Positions 21,456 to 33,553 are shown, numbered from the stretch's first letter. The stretch: DNA of 64,000 nt from Luzula sylvatica (GCA_946800325.1 OX326957.1:24491554-24555553), one strand, 5' to 3'. The notes: generated by a model not told the origin, from the letters alone. Program-made: numbers and translations.

Positions 21456-22010
21456 AAATCGCATAGTCCGTTATAACGGACTAGTTAGTCCATTGTAACG
21501 GACACTGTATTGGATACAGGAAATTGAGAATTTCTGCGAAAATCACATATTCCGTTATAACGGACTTGGAGTCCGTTGTAACGGACCCTGTATAGGATGC
21601 GGGGGTATGAGGAGGACTGTGAATAAATGCATATTCCGTTGTGACGGACTTGGAGTCCGTTGTAACGGACCTTGTATCTGATACGAGGATGCGGGGATGC
21701 CTAGGGTGTCTTTTGGAGTCCGTTGTAACGGACATGGTCCGTTGTAACGGAGCTCTACGCAGTAAGTACGTTGTAACGGACATTATGTTGCGTTATAACG
21801 GACTGGTCTCTGGAAATTTGGACAATGGTTTGCAGAAAATAGCGTTGTAACGGACCTAGGTTGCGTTATAACGGACATTTTTCTGGCAATTTTGGCCAAA
21901 CTCCGGAATAAATACCGTTGTAACGGACTGGACTTCCGTTGTAACGGAGTGCCAATAATACTGGATGTCCGTTGTAACGGACTATGGTGCGTTACAACGG
22001 ACTGGTTTCT
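21456..22010 (+). repeat. Paired-palindrome array in the leader of element 2 (CGTTATAACG type)
   Basis: Sixteen copies of a palindrome (gtccgttataacggac, tccgttgtaacgga) in eight pairs, at the same place in the leader as the element 1 array. Examples: 21466-21481 with 21488-21503 (6-nt loop); 21551-21564 with 21572-21585; 21967-21982 with 21987-22002, where the unusual centre GTTACAAC exactly complements its partner GTTGTAAC. The central bases differ from element 1 in both arms at once. AACGG is a known plant MYB (MSA) core. Confidence 0.88.
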
Positions 22011-22785
22011 GGTTGCTGATTTTGTTTTCGTGATAACTTTGGCTACAAAACTTGGAATTTTGAGTTCTTTATATCGATTTGATCGGCATCAATCATACTA
22101 GCATATAATTAGATAATTATTTAGAATAATTAGACTCCCAAATAAAATCATATGCATATTGAAAATCTTGTGATAGTGATATAATATGATTATGTCACGA
22201 ATTTAGAAACATGCAATGGCATGATCCCTCATAATATTTAAGTCATGGAAATGCCTTCCATATCCACAACCATCGAGATTGATATGACATAGTGCGTGGT
22301 TTCAGGCCATAGTCGGGCATGTACTATTGTATATATTGGTGCGGGTGGTAAACGTTAATTGGGGACTCACGTGGTTTCAGGCCATAGTCGGGCACGTGAG
22401 TAGTTCAATTGAACGATACGATGGATATGGTTGTGACTTAACCGTCCAAGCCAATCCGATTGGAGTTCGGGGCATAGATAGAATGCACACACGGAACATG
22501 GATTGTATTGGATACGATTCGTCACCGAAATTCTATAAAGGAACGAGAGTTGTATTGGATACGATTGGATTTAATCCTACCTAAAATATCGAGATCTCAT
22601 TTGTCGGCCATAGTCACTTATGGGAGGATCATAAAATATGGGTCTTGAGTGTTATGGACTTGGAGTCCCGTGTCGGTATGAGGGTTATCGATTCGATAAA
22701 ATAGCACTATCATATAATCATCATATAAGCCTATAAGATAAGTACGCAACGTTAGTAATCAATCTTTTTATTTCATTTGTAGAAT
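22011..22785 (+). other. Conserved leader between palindrome array and gag of element 2
   Basis: Noncoding region shared with element 1 (12115-12841), element 3 (42125-42854) and D (31258-31985), with segments such as aatcttgtgatagtgat, catgatccctcataatat and ggagttcggggcatagat. It carries a repeated phrase (ggtttcaggccatagtcggg, twice). Conservation without an ORF suggests a cis function such as packaging or translation control; that is inference. Confidence 0.6.
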
Positions 22786-25415
22786 ATGTCTTCTAGTAAC
22801 ACCAACACCATGTCGATTAGATCGACGTTAGATTGGATAAGCTAGTGGGTCGGAACTACTTGGACTGGCACCGAAACCTGAGAATAGTTCTTAGGCAAGA
22901 GGGCAAAAGTCACGTATTGGATACGGAACTAGTGGAACCGGGCCCCGATGCTACGGCCGATGAAAAGGCCGCGTTTGAGAAACTTAAGAAGGACTCGAAT
23001 GATGTTACGTGCCTCATGTTGGCATGTATGGACGCTAGTCTTCAAAAGCAGTTTGAGGACTCGGATGCGCACATAATAGACGTTGTGCTCAAGGAAATGT
23101 TCCAAGAGCAGGAGCGTATTGAACGGTTCAGTACACTCAAAAAGTTGGTAAACTGCAAGATGCCTTCGGGGTCTTCGGTAAGCACTCACGTTTTGAAGGT
23201 GCAAGTTCTCATAGACCGTCTAGAGAGGCTAGGAGAGAAATTATCGAAGATTATGCAACAAGATTTGATCTTGTGTGCACTTCCTCCAATGTTTTCTCCG
23301 TTCGTGACTAACTATCACATGCATTCGATGGATAAGACGATCCCTGAGCTTCACGGAATGCTCAAGAATTTTGAATCGGAGACGTTGAAGTCGTCCGGAG
23401 AGAACAGGGCAAGAGTTGCCGAAAATGTTCTCACAATTCAGAATAAGGATCGTAAGAGATCAAAGTCCAAATGCGGTTCGGCTAAGAAACGTTCGAAGCC
23501 GGATAAAAAGGGAAAGGAGAAATCCAAGGATGAGACGTGCTTTCATTGTCACAAGGCTGTGCATTGGAAGCGCGATTGCAAGTCTTACCTCGAGGAGGTG
23601 AAGAAGGGCAAGGCGGTTTCAGCGACCGGCCTCTCAGGTATTAACGTTATTGAAGTTAATATTTCAACTATGACTAATTGGGTATTTGATATCGGTTGTG
23701 GGACTCATATTTGTCGAAATATGCAGGTTCTACAAAATAGTCGTAGGTTGGAAAAGGGTGAAGTCGATCTACGCGTCGGGAATGGAGCAAGAGTTGCTGC
23801 GTTTGCCGTAGGATTAGTTAATTTGACTTTGCCTAGTGGACTTATATTAGTATTAAATAATTGTTATTATGTACCAACATTATGTAAGAACATAATAAGT
23901 GTGTCGAAACTAGCCAATGATGGTTACGGATTCGTTATTAGGAATAATGAGTTTTCGATATGTAAGGATTCTATTATCTATGGAAATGTTCTGTTAGAAA
24001 ATGGTCTTTATGTGTTGAATTTCGATCACGGAAATAATGAGTCCATGTATAACGTTAATGCGAAAAGGATTAAACCTAAAGTTGATAATCAGACTTTCTT
24101 TTGGCATTGTCGTCTCGGTCACGTGAATGAGAAATGCATTGCTAGACTCCATAAAGATGGAATGCTAGACTCATTTGAATTTGATTCATTTGGGAATTGC
24201 GAATCTTGTTTGCTTGGCAAGATGACAAAGACACCATTCTCCAAGGTCGGAGAGCGGTCCAACGATCTATTGGAACTCATACATTCCGATGTATGTGGAC
24301 CGATGAGCATCGAGGCAAGAGGAGGATATCGACACTTTGTTACGTTTACGGACGATCATAGTAGATATGGATATATCTATTTGATGCGTACTAAAGCGGA
24401 GACCTTTGAAAAGTTCAAAGAGTTTCAAAACGAAGTTGAAAATCAGCTTGGCAAGAAAATTAAAGCCATTCGATCGGATCGAGGTGGCGAATATTTGAGC
24501 TATGAGTTTGAAGATCATCTAAAAGATTGTGGAATAGTTCCACAATGGACTCCGGAAGGAACGCCACAATGGAATGGCGTGTCCGAAAGGAGGAATCGGA
24601 CCTTGTTGGACATGGTTCGATCTATGATGAGTCAAACTTCCCTTCCAAAATCGTTTTGGGGATATGCCCTAGAGACAGAGGATTTCTTATTGAACCGCAT
24701 ACCTTCTAAATCGGTACAAAAGACGCCATATGAGATGTGGTTTAGAAAATCTCCAAAGTTGTCTTTTGTTAAGATCTGGGGTTGTGAAGCATATGTTCGA
24801 AAATTGATTTCGGATAAGCTCGAACCCAAATCTGAAAAATATTTATTTGTCGGGTATCCTAAGGAAACAAAAAGATATTATTTCTATCTTCCAATCGAAA
24901 ATAAAGTTTTCGTAGCTCGAAGAGGAGTCTTCCTTGAGGAGGATTTTATCTCTAGGCGAGTGAATGGGACTGAAATAGATCTTGAAGAAATTCGAGACCC
25001 GCAAACGAATGTTGAACCGATGAACGTTGATCCGGTTTCGTCAAATGTTGATGAAACGGAGTCAAGTGCACAAGGCGCAGTTCGTAGATCGGGTAGGATT
25101 CGTCAAGAGTCTATACGATATGGTTTTATCGTGGCAAATGACGATGAAGTCGAATTCATAGATGATGAACCGACATCTTATCGCGAGGCTATGAAAAGCG
25201 AGGATTCCGATAAGTGGCAAACTGCCATGAAATCCGAGATTCAATCCATGTACGATAATCAAGTTTGGAACTTGATTGATCCACCTCCCGGGGTTAAACC
25301 AGTGGGATGTAAGTGGGTCTTCAAGAAGAAGACCGACATGGATTGGAATGTGAACACTTATAAGGCACGGCTTGTGGCGAAAAGGTTTCAAACAAATTCA
25401 TGGTGTAGACTATGA
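22786..25415 (+). pseudogene. Copia gag-pol of element 2, first part (gag, protease, integrase, start of RT)
   Basis: Open from 22833 to 25415 (860 codons). The natural ATG is at 22786 but a one-base loss near 22830 puts it out of frame, so 22833 is not a real start. Domains (residues from 22833): gag to about 230; zinc knuckle CFHCHKAVHWKRDC (236-249); protease with DIG instead of D-S/T-G at 286; HHCC finger about 420-480; integrase catalytic D486, D549 and E585 (35 residues between the last two, as in DDX35E); RT start GCKWVFKKKTD. An extra A at 25380-25383 shifts the frame into the next entry. Confidence 0.93.
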
Positions 25416-26757
25416 AGAAACGTTTTCACCAGTAGCAATGCTTAAATCCATACGGATCTTACTTGCTATCTCTGCGTATTATGACTACGAGATTTGGCAA
25501 ATGGATGTCAAAACCGCATTCCTTAACGGGAACTTAGAAGAGGATGTGTACATGACACAGCCCGAGGGTTTTGTCGATTCAAAGAGTCCGGATAAAGTGT
25601 GCAAGTTGCAACGATCCATTTATGGATTGAAGCAAGCTTCTCGGAGTTGGAATATACGTTTCGATGAAGTTATACGAGAATATAATTTCGTGAAAAACGT
25701 AGAAGAACCTTGTGTATACAAGAAGGTTAGTGGGAGCAGTGTAGTATTTCTTGTACTATATGTAGACGACATTTTGATCATAGGAAACGACATTCCGATG
25801 CTTACGGATGTTAAGAAGTATTTAAATACTCGTTTCTCTATGAAAGATTTGGGCGAGGCCGCTTATATATTAGGCGTGAGTATTTATAGAGATAGATCCA
25901 AGAAGTTACTCAGCTTGAGTCAAAGCACGTACATCGACAAAGTGTTGAAACGGTTTTCAATGCAAAATTCGAAGAAAGGACTTCTTCCAATGTCGAGTGG
26001 CATATCGTATTCTAAAGCTCAATGTCCGACATCGAGCGAAGATAAGAATGCGATGAATATTGTTCCATACGCTTCGGCGGTTGGATCAATTATGTATGCC
26101 ATGATTTGTACGCGCCCTGATGTGTCGTATGCATTGAGCGTCGTTTCGCGTTACCAATCTAATCCTGGGGATATGCATTGGATCGCGGTTAAGAACATCC
26201 TTAAGTACTTACGAAGAACTAAGGATCAATTTCTAATTTATGGTGGAAAGACATCCGGGTTGGTCATCAATGGATATACCGACGCCAGTTTTCAAACATG
26301 TGTCGATGACTTTCGATCACAAAGCGGATACGTGTTTTGTCTAAATGGTGGAGCGGTAGTTTGGAAGAGTTCCAAACAACCCACGATAGCAGACTCTACA
26401 ACTGAATCGGAGTATATTGCGGCTTCCGAAGCGGCAAAGGAGGCAATTTGGATCAAGAAGTTTGTGTCGGAGCTTGGTGTAGTCCCGAGCATCTCGGAAC
26501 CTGTAGTTGTGTATTGCGACAATACGGGCGCAATAGCACAGTCCAAGGAACCGAGGGCACATCACCGCTCCAAACACATACTCAGAAAATTTTACTTGAT
26601 CCGTGAGATTTTGCAAAGGAAGGATGTGATCATTGAGAAGATTGATACTGACAGGAATGTTGCGGACCCGTTTACTAAGCCACTCTCGCAAGCTAAGCAC
26701 GATTATCATGTGAAAGCTATAGGTTTGAGATACCTAGAGGAGGAAAAGAGTAGTTAG
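25372..26757 (+). pseudogene. Copia pol of element 2, second part (RT and RNase H)
   Basis: Continuation after the one-base insertion at 25380-25383. RT motifs: QMDVKTAFLNGNLEEDVYM, SIYGLKQASRSW, and the catalytic YVDD at residues 130-133 (tat at 25759). RNase H: GYTDASFQTC, DSTTESEYIAASEAAKEA and the C-terminal HHRSKHI and VADPFTKPLSQAKH. All key residues are present, and it ends in a natural stop at 26755-26757. RT and RNase H would copy the element RNA in particles. Without the insertion it would be one polyprotein with the preceding part. Confidence 0.94.
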
Positions 26758-27916
26758 TTATCTAAAAAGATAGTTTCGTAGGACGAGATTAGTCTAATAG
26801 ATTAGTAAACGTTATATCACCCCAAACTTATCTTATAGTAATGCAATTTCAGAATTTTAAATTTTTTCATTTTTGCATCTATCTTATATGAAAACTGTGT
26901 GCGGGGTTCTGTAATATGATTACATGAACCTTGATTTGAACTTGTGTGGACGTCGACATGGTTGAGGACCATGTGCATGAAAACCGTCACACTTAAAGTG
27001 TCATTTCTAAACATCCCTAGTCGCGGATCAGCTTGCTTAAGAGAGAAGCATTTCTATTATCAGATAATAGACTGAACGCGTACACTAGTACGTTAGCCGA
27101 GGAGATGATTATGTTTTGCTAATCATGGGACAAAGGTGTTTGTCAAATCGGAAACGTAGATATATGCTAGGTGACATATATTGGATATGACCAAAGCCGC
27201 GAGATAATGACATGGTTTAGTCATTATGGATGAACTCGCGACGAGTAGGGTATTAGGTTCTTCAAACTTGAGGGGATCATTGATTGCGTTACGTGCGTAA
27301 CACAATGCTTTGATATGATCTTACGCTCACCGTAACAAGGAGTTAAAAGGGTCATCATTGGGTATTGTCCGAAACACGAAATTCAATGTGAGTCTCCAAG
27401 ATAGGAATTGTTTATTCCGAAAGGAACAAATATCTCTTAGGTGCCGCTCGATGAGTCCATTAACGAAATCTGCGGCCGCAGTCAATGATATTAACGGTTA
27501 ATATCGATTGAAATTTGTTAACTCAACTCGGAATCGGGGAATAAGTGTTGTTAATCAAATTAGAAGGATGACTATCACCATGCCTTTTGATTAACGGATA
27601 TCGCAAACAAGAGAACTAGTAACCGCTATTCGAGATAGGCACAATGATCACAATCATTATTCGTTTAACATGGGTAGCTATGATGGAGTGACTAGATCCC
27701 GCTCATGAGCTTGTAGGCATTGGAAACGACCTACTGCCATCGTTAATCGAACCTACATGGTCACACAACGAGCCGTACTAAGTCGGGCTTGATCATAAAA
27801 TCGGCACATTGGATGTGCATAGCTTGGTATTTGATACCCGAGCTATATTCTCTAAAATCGTGCGTATTGGATATGCATGAGTACCTTTTAGGTAGATCTG
27901 AAATTGAGTAGGAGAC
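26758..27916 (+). other. Conserved noncoding 3' region and polypurine tract of element 2
   Basis: Same layout as in elements 1 and 3: dyads CTATTATCAGATAATAG (27054-27070) and GTTACGTGCGTAAC (27288-27301), then the polypurine tract gagtaggaga (27906-27915) before the LTR. No gene. Confidence 0.75.
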
Positions 27917-28948
27917 TGAAAGAAATACAGTTTCGGATCAACCGTAAAAGTGTACACAAGGATAAACGAATGTAGTCGTATATTCGTGGCCATAACTGTC
28001 AGTGAGAAAATCCGATTTGAATGGTTCAAATTGGGTTAGATAGATAATAAGATTATCTACAACCTTCATGAAGAAATATATTTCATATGAACGAAGTATC
28101 AGTGTCGTTTATGTGAAATACCGAAAGGGTGCAACAGTATGACATACAGTTAGTAAAACAGTGATAGATTTTGCATACGAACTCCAATTGGGCTGGGCCA
28201 AATTGGGTTGTGTAGATAATGAGATTATATACAACTTTCATGTTGGGTGATTTTCTGTCTGAGAAATTTACCAATTTCGAAATGACAGAATACGGACCAG
28301 ATTCATACAGTTTTCTGTGTGAGAGGGTGTATATTGGATATACATGTCTTTTGGCTAATCCTGATCCTATTAGGTATAAATAGGATACTTTCTCTGTCCT
28401 AAAAATGCAATTCTAAGCAATCATTCTGCCAAAGACACAAAGAAAAGAGCAAATTCAGATTTGATCTTTCGTGAGTGAAAAGGTGCAAAGAGAGAGAAAT
28501 CGAGAAAAGAGTTTCTCAAGTGATAGAGAATCGATTAGATCGAGCAAGTTCGCCGGTGCATCGTCTAGGCAGGTGCATCCGCGACCGGCGTCTTACGAAT
28601 CAACGTGGATACAAGTAGAGGAACGACGTTTGTGGTTCTTCGATTGTGATCGACTCGAGTGAGAAAGACGGTAGAAACGCTTGGACGCACGAAGACGAAG
28701 TTGAGTGAACCGGCGTAGTTAACGAATGGTGAAGGACGCGTGGTGTGGGACGCGTGGATTGTCACCAACGTGACAGGAGTTAGAAGGCGGTGATCAACCC
28801 TTCGAGTGCAATCAATTTTGCACCGGTATGAATATGTCCTTCTATTTGCATCGTACCCTCGAAGTCGTGGCGTGATCTCGGGAATCGGGGAACTGGATCG
28901 GGCCTTCATTCCGCTGCGCGGGCCCGGAGTCGGGGATATTCCCCAACA
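27917..28948 (+). mobile_element. 3' LTR of element 2
   Basis: 1032 bp, same length as the 5' LTR and differing only by scattered substitutions, with TATA at 28375-28382. Ends CCCCAACA followed by the target duplication gttta. Confidence 0.93.
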
Positions 28949-31257
28949 GTTTATAACTTCGTCAAAATGAATATTCCAATTTCCTAGAAGCTTTCTCTAA
29001 TCCATCATATGGATCGTTAAAGCGTTCATATCCTATCCCCGATTCTTATGAATCAACAAAACCGTAAGGTTGTGTCAAGTACACATCCTTTCATAAAATT
29101 TTTGTTAAGAAATTCGGTTTTGACATCCATTTTGCCATATCATACAGTCATAATACACGACCATGGCAAGAAGAATTTTGAGAATATGAAAGCATGGCAA
29201 GATGCAAAAATGTTTCTTCATAGACTAACTATGAATTGCTTGAAACTCTTCGCTATTAGCCTCGCTTTACATATATGCAAATTCCTATCCATGTCAGTTT
29301 TCACCTTGAAAACCCATTAACATTTCACGGGTCTAACCCGTAAATTGATGGAATCAAGTTCCAGACTTGATAACGTATATGGATTGAATCTCAGATTTCA
29401 TGGCACCATGTCATGCGGAATTGTTATTTCTCATAGCATCCTTGTAGGATATCGAATCATCATGAATGATTTTGATCTATCATCATTAGCCACGATAAAT
29501 TCATATTTACCGGCTTATGATATAGTCTACTTGATCTACGAGAAATTCCTTTGTGTGTTCGACTCTCGTTCATCAACTCTTGATGCATTTGGGTCAACTT
29601 TGATCGGCTCAATGTTCATTGTCAGATCTCGAACTCTTTCGAGATTTATTCTACTCCCACTAGCCCGTGCAGAGATAAACGACATCAAATTCCAAACTTA
29701 TGCACATTAAGTCCTCCTCTAAGAAGGTATCTCTTCGAGCTACGAAAATCTCATTTCGTCGAGTCGTTAGAATTAACATCCTTTAGTTTCCTTAATGATA
29801 TATGATAAACGAACAATTCTCAGATTTGGGATTGAGTTTATCCGAATCAATATTTCGAAGTATACTCACATCCTCAAATCTGCACAAATGACAAATTCAG
29901 AACCGTTCCGTTCCATATCTCATATGGCGTCTTTTGTACCGATTAGAAGGTTTATGGTCCATATCTTATATGCAACCATTCATTAGTGCCGCGGTCTTAA
30001 AGGTCATATCCCCAAAATGGTTTTGGGAAATACGTTTGACTTATCATTTATCGAACCATGTCCAACATGCGTTCATTTTCTCTTTTCAGATACATCTCAA
30101 TGTTCCGAATGAAGGTAATCGTGAAACGATTTCACAATCATAAATGATCATCAATACTTTTCACTCAAATAATCGCCTTCTCGATCCTATCGAAAAGCTT
30201 AGCTCAAATACTCGCCTCCTCGATCCTATCGAAGGACTTTGATTTTCTTGCCAAGTCGATTTTGTATTTCGTTTTTGAAATTCTTTGAACCTTTCAAAAG
30301 TCTCCGCTTCGGCACGCATCAAATAGATATTACCGTATCTACTTTAATCGTCCGTAAACGTAACAAAATACTGATAGCCACCTCTTGCCTCGGAACTTAT
30401 CGGATCATTTACATCTTAATATAATTTCCAATAATTCGTTGGATCTTTCTCCAACCTTTGGAGAATGACGCCCTTTGTCGTCTTGTGTAATAAATAAGTA
30501 TCGCATTAATTAATTGAATTTAATTCGAATGATTCTAGCAATCCATCTCATGGAATCTAGATACGCATTTCTCGTTTATATGGCCAAGATGGCAATGCCA
30601 AAAGAAGCAATGAACTTCTAGGTTTAATCCTCCTCGGATTTCACCATTCTTTGAGTCTTTAATTTGGACAACTCTTTGTCCGAACTTTCTGTTTGGAAAA
30701 TATTTTTCCAAAATACCCTTAGACCTTTATTTCTTTCGATCCCTTTCTTGAATTACAAGGACATCCACGCATCTATATGTGTTGGATTCCCCGAATGCTC
30801 CAAGCATCTCCAATTCAAATTTACATCGCATCTCATGCAATTTCGGAATCGACTTATCTATCGAATGCATATGATATTTGGTCACGAAGATCAAATCTCG
30901 TACCAATAACATTTGAGTATTAACTAAGACTCGCAAAGGCATCTCAAAGTTAACCAACTCATTGAGCCGTATTGAACCATTCAACATGCTCTAGCTCTTA
31001 AAACTATTTCTTGAGCATTGTGTTTTACTTTCGTATGCGTTCGAATTCTCAAAACGTAATTTCGTTCGATTACTTCTTAAGTTTAGCGAACCCGGCTTTC
31101 TCTAAAGCCGAAGCCTCGAGCCCCGAATCTACCATCGCCGTGTCCAACACGTCCCTTTAAGTCTAAGAACTATTCTTTAACTATCAAGGTTAATAACGGT
31201 AATTCCGGCCCAAAAGCCATCTATCATATCGATATATTTGGTGTTGCTAGAAAACAT
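28949..31257 (-). pseudogene. Element D: decayed copia gag-pol
   Basis: Reverse complement of the same ruined coding region as element 3 (42855-45200). The start (cat at 31255-31257; ATGTTTTCTAGCAACACC-like) and remnants of gag, integrase and RT follow on the minus strand with many stops and indels. It shares with element 3 changes absent from elements 1 and 2, for example gaaagtaaaacacaa and agctagagc in gag. Plus-strand ORFs here (29345-29710 and others) are antisense shadows. Confidence 0.85.
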
Positions 31258-31985
31258 GATTCTAATTGGATGATGAAGATTAAGCTCCTAACCGTGCGTA
31301 CATAATTTATATGCTTACATGATGAATAAATAACTATGTTATTTTTATCGAACCGGTAACCCTCATACTGATACGGGACTCCAAGTCCATAACACTCAAG
31401 ACCCATATATCACGATCCTCCCACCAGTTGTTTTGGCAAACGGTTGGGATCTCGCTATTTAGGTAGGATTATATCCAATCGCATCCAATGCGACTCTTGA
31501 ACCTGTATAGGATTTCGGTATCAAATCGTATCTCATACAATGCTAGTTCCGTGTGTGCATGCTATCTATTCCCCGAACTCCAATCGGATTGGCTTGGACG
31601 GTTAAGTCACAACCATACTCAATGTATCGTTCAAATAAACTACTAACAAGTCGGCTTTGGCCTAAACCCTTATTAGTTCTTATTTAACACTTGCCACCCC
31701 TTCAATAGCTACAAATAACACATGTCGGCTTTGGCCTAAACCCATATGAGACGTAGTACAGAATATAGTGGATGTGAATATGGAAGGCATTTTCATGACT
31801 TAAGTATTAAGAGGATCATGATAATACATGTTTGTATACGTGAGATAATCGTATTATATCACTATCACAAGATTTTATTGATCATTAACATTTGATAATC
31901 ATTTTATATGCAAGTATGAATGATGCCGATTTTATCGATATAAAGAACTCAAAATTTCGAGTTTCGTAGCCAAAGTTATTGCGAA
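31258..31985 (-). other. Leader of element D
   Basis: Reverse complement of the conserved leader of elements 1-3 (cttgtgatagtgatataata, tcggattggagttcgggg). It includes ggtttaggccaaagccgac phrases also seen in element 3. No gene. Confidence 0.75.
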
Positions 31986-32140
31986 AACAAAAACAACATC
32001 CAGGGGGTGTGTAGAATGGTCCAGGGACGTGAAAAAATGACCCTGGGGCGTGACTGTCAAGTCCCCACACGCACCCCCACACCACTTGGGCACCCTGGAA
32101 CATGAAAACTGGCCTTGGGGGCGTGACTGTCAACCTCCCA
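31986..32140 (-). repeat. GC-rich repeat block in the leader of element D
   Basis: Occupies the position where elements 1 and 2 have palindrome arrays. On the minus strand it repeats gtcacgcccc twice, with cagggtg/ccctgg and gtgtgggggtgcgtgtgggg segments. It is GC-rich in an AT-rich setting and looks like a remnant of a third type of leader repeat. Confidence 0.5.
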
Positions 32141-32765
32141 ATGCACCTTTCTCGAAGCTCCTTTTGTCGTATACACCCGTAATTTCTCAGGTTCGTCTTC
32201 GACCTTGCTCGACCTTGATCACCACAGAGAATCTCAGTTGAGATTCCTCTACTCGTATCCACCTCGAGCCAAACGTCTTTCAGTTGTGACAAATTCCCCT
32301 AAAATTTGTCACAAGCTTGCTGAAATTCCTTAATCTCCAATGGAGTTTTCTTTCAACTTGTCCAACAAGTTTTTCTCTTCTCAGATCGCCCCAGAGGGAG
32401 AAAGGAATTGCACAGATCTTATAATCAAAGCCTCCATTAATAGGACATTAATAATGAGTATCAAAACTGCTAATCCAGAATTTGGATCACAGTGCGTCGT
32501 GACGCACGTGTCACGAGTACTAGATCTAGCCGTTACAATTGTGGTCCGTCATGACGGACAGAACTGTGCGTCATGACGCACTGGATGGTGTGTCACGACG
32601 GTATACTCACATATTGGCCTGCACATAAATACATTTGCTGTGCGTCATGACGGACCATATGGTGCGTCATGACAGACTATGTAATTTCTGTCAGATTTGC
32701 ATAATCTTATTATGCATCCAATCGTTCCGACGAACGTGTACGTTCATCTACCCTCATGTGTACAA
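32141..32765 (-). mobile_element. LTR fragment of E type inside element D
   Basis: Matches 37796-38417 and 53640-54290: tggagttttctttcaacttg, gcgtcgtgacgcacgtgtca and several tgcgtcatgacgga palindromes. Both LTR termini are missing. It joins element D leader at 32765/32766; the same junction occurs at 38417/38418. Confidence 0.75.
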
Positions 32766-32843
32766 TCATGCAAACGTGCGTAACTTTATCACTTATACGA
32801 CTATGATTCGACCCTCGAATCGATGGCGTTTGCTCTGATACCA
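32766..32843 (-). other. Start of leader and primer binding site of element D
   Basis: On the minus strand TGGTATCAGAGC (32832-32843) follows the LTR end after one base, then the usual cgattcgagggtcgaatcat leader. Perfect match to the copia Met-tRNA primer site. Confidence 0.88.
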
Positions 32844-32844
32844 C

Positions 32845-33442
32845 TGAAGGGAATCGATCCGACCCCGGGCCCGCGCAGCGGATATGAAGGCCCGGTCCGG
32901 TTCCCAAAACCCAAGATCTCGCCTCGACTTCGAGAATACGATGCATAGAAGGATAGACGATTACCGGTGTGAAATTGATCACGCACGAAGGGTTGATCTC
33001 TCACATCCTTCTCTTCTCCGGTGTCACGTTGGTGACTAGTCCGTGCGTCCCATACCACACGTCTCCCACCGTCTTGACACGTTTCCGGTTGTCTTCGTGC
33101 GTCTCACGCCCACACACTTCCACAGCCTTTTACTCGTTTACTTCTCCGATTTGATCACAAACGAAGAGCCACAAAGTGCGAACTCCTCTACTCGTATCCA
33201 CCATGAGTCGTAGCACCTCGGTCGCGGATGCACCTGCCTAGACGATGCATCGGCGAACTTGCTTGATCCGATTGAATTCTCTAATGGAGAAAAACATTTT
33301 TTCTTCCTTTCTCTCTCTCTCACTGGTGTTCACACTTATTCAACAATTGAACAAGTGTGTCTCTAATTTCTGGACTGAATTAGATTTAGGACTCACACCT
33401 TAGAGGAGAGAGAAACATCATATATATACTACATATGATAAG
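32845..33442 (-). mobile_element. 5' LTR of element D (truncated)
   Basis: From the LTR end (tgaagggaatcgatcc on the plus strand) through the GC-rich block and the conserved gcacctgcctagacgatgca segment to about 33442, where homology with 38511-39150 stops. The upstream half, with promoter, has been replaced by the SINE-like sequence. Confidence 0.8.
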
Positions 33443-33466
33443 CCTGAGTGGTTCTTCATCTATTGG

Positions 33467-33553
33467 TGCCAATGAGAATCGAACCCACAATCTCTCACAA
33501 CATATGATTTTTTGTGTCTCACACCCAACCACTGGGCTACGAGCCCATTGGCA
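33467..33553 (-). ncRNA. tRNA-like sequence, probable head of a SINE
   Basis: On the minus strand an 87-nt stretch is bounded by TGCCAATG and CATTGGCA, an 8-bp acceptor-like stem. It holds an A-box-like TAGCCCAGTGG and a B-box-like GGGTTCGATTC with tRNA-like spacing. These are the internal pol III promoter of tRNA-derived SINEs. The middle does not give a convincing anticodon arm, so a working tRNA is unlikely. It sits at a junction between the element D LTR and the protease 3' flank (33443-33555). Confidence 0.45.

Larger units (their letters stand above)
20174..28948 (+). mobile_element. Copia element 2, nearly complete, with target site duplication
   Basis: An 8775-bp Ty1/copia element: LTRs 20174-21205 and 27917-28948 (both exactly 1032 bp and alike except for scattered substitutions), primer site, palindrome leader, gag-pol, noncoding 3' region and polypurine tract. 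The 5-bp target duplication is perfect: gtTTA (GTTTA) at 20169-20173 and 28949-28953. It interrupts element D. Only two one-base frameshifts and a changed protease motif break the polyprotein, so insertion is recent relative to its neighbours. Confidence 0.95.

Noticed and set aside
29048..30909. Plus-strand ORFs across element D
   Set aside because: They are antisense to the decayed copia coding region on the minus strand.
33467..33553. Functional tRNA gene
   Set aside because: The A and B boxes and acceptor stem are present but no proper anticodon arm can be drawn; a SINE head is more likely.
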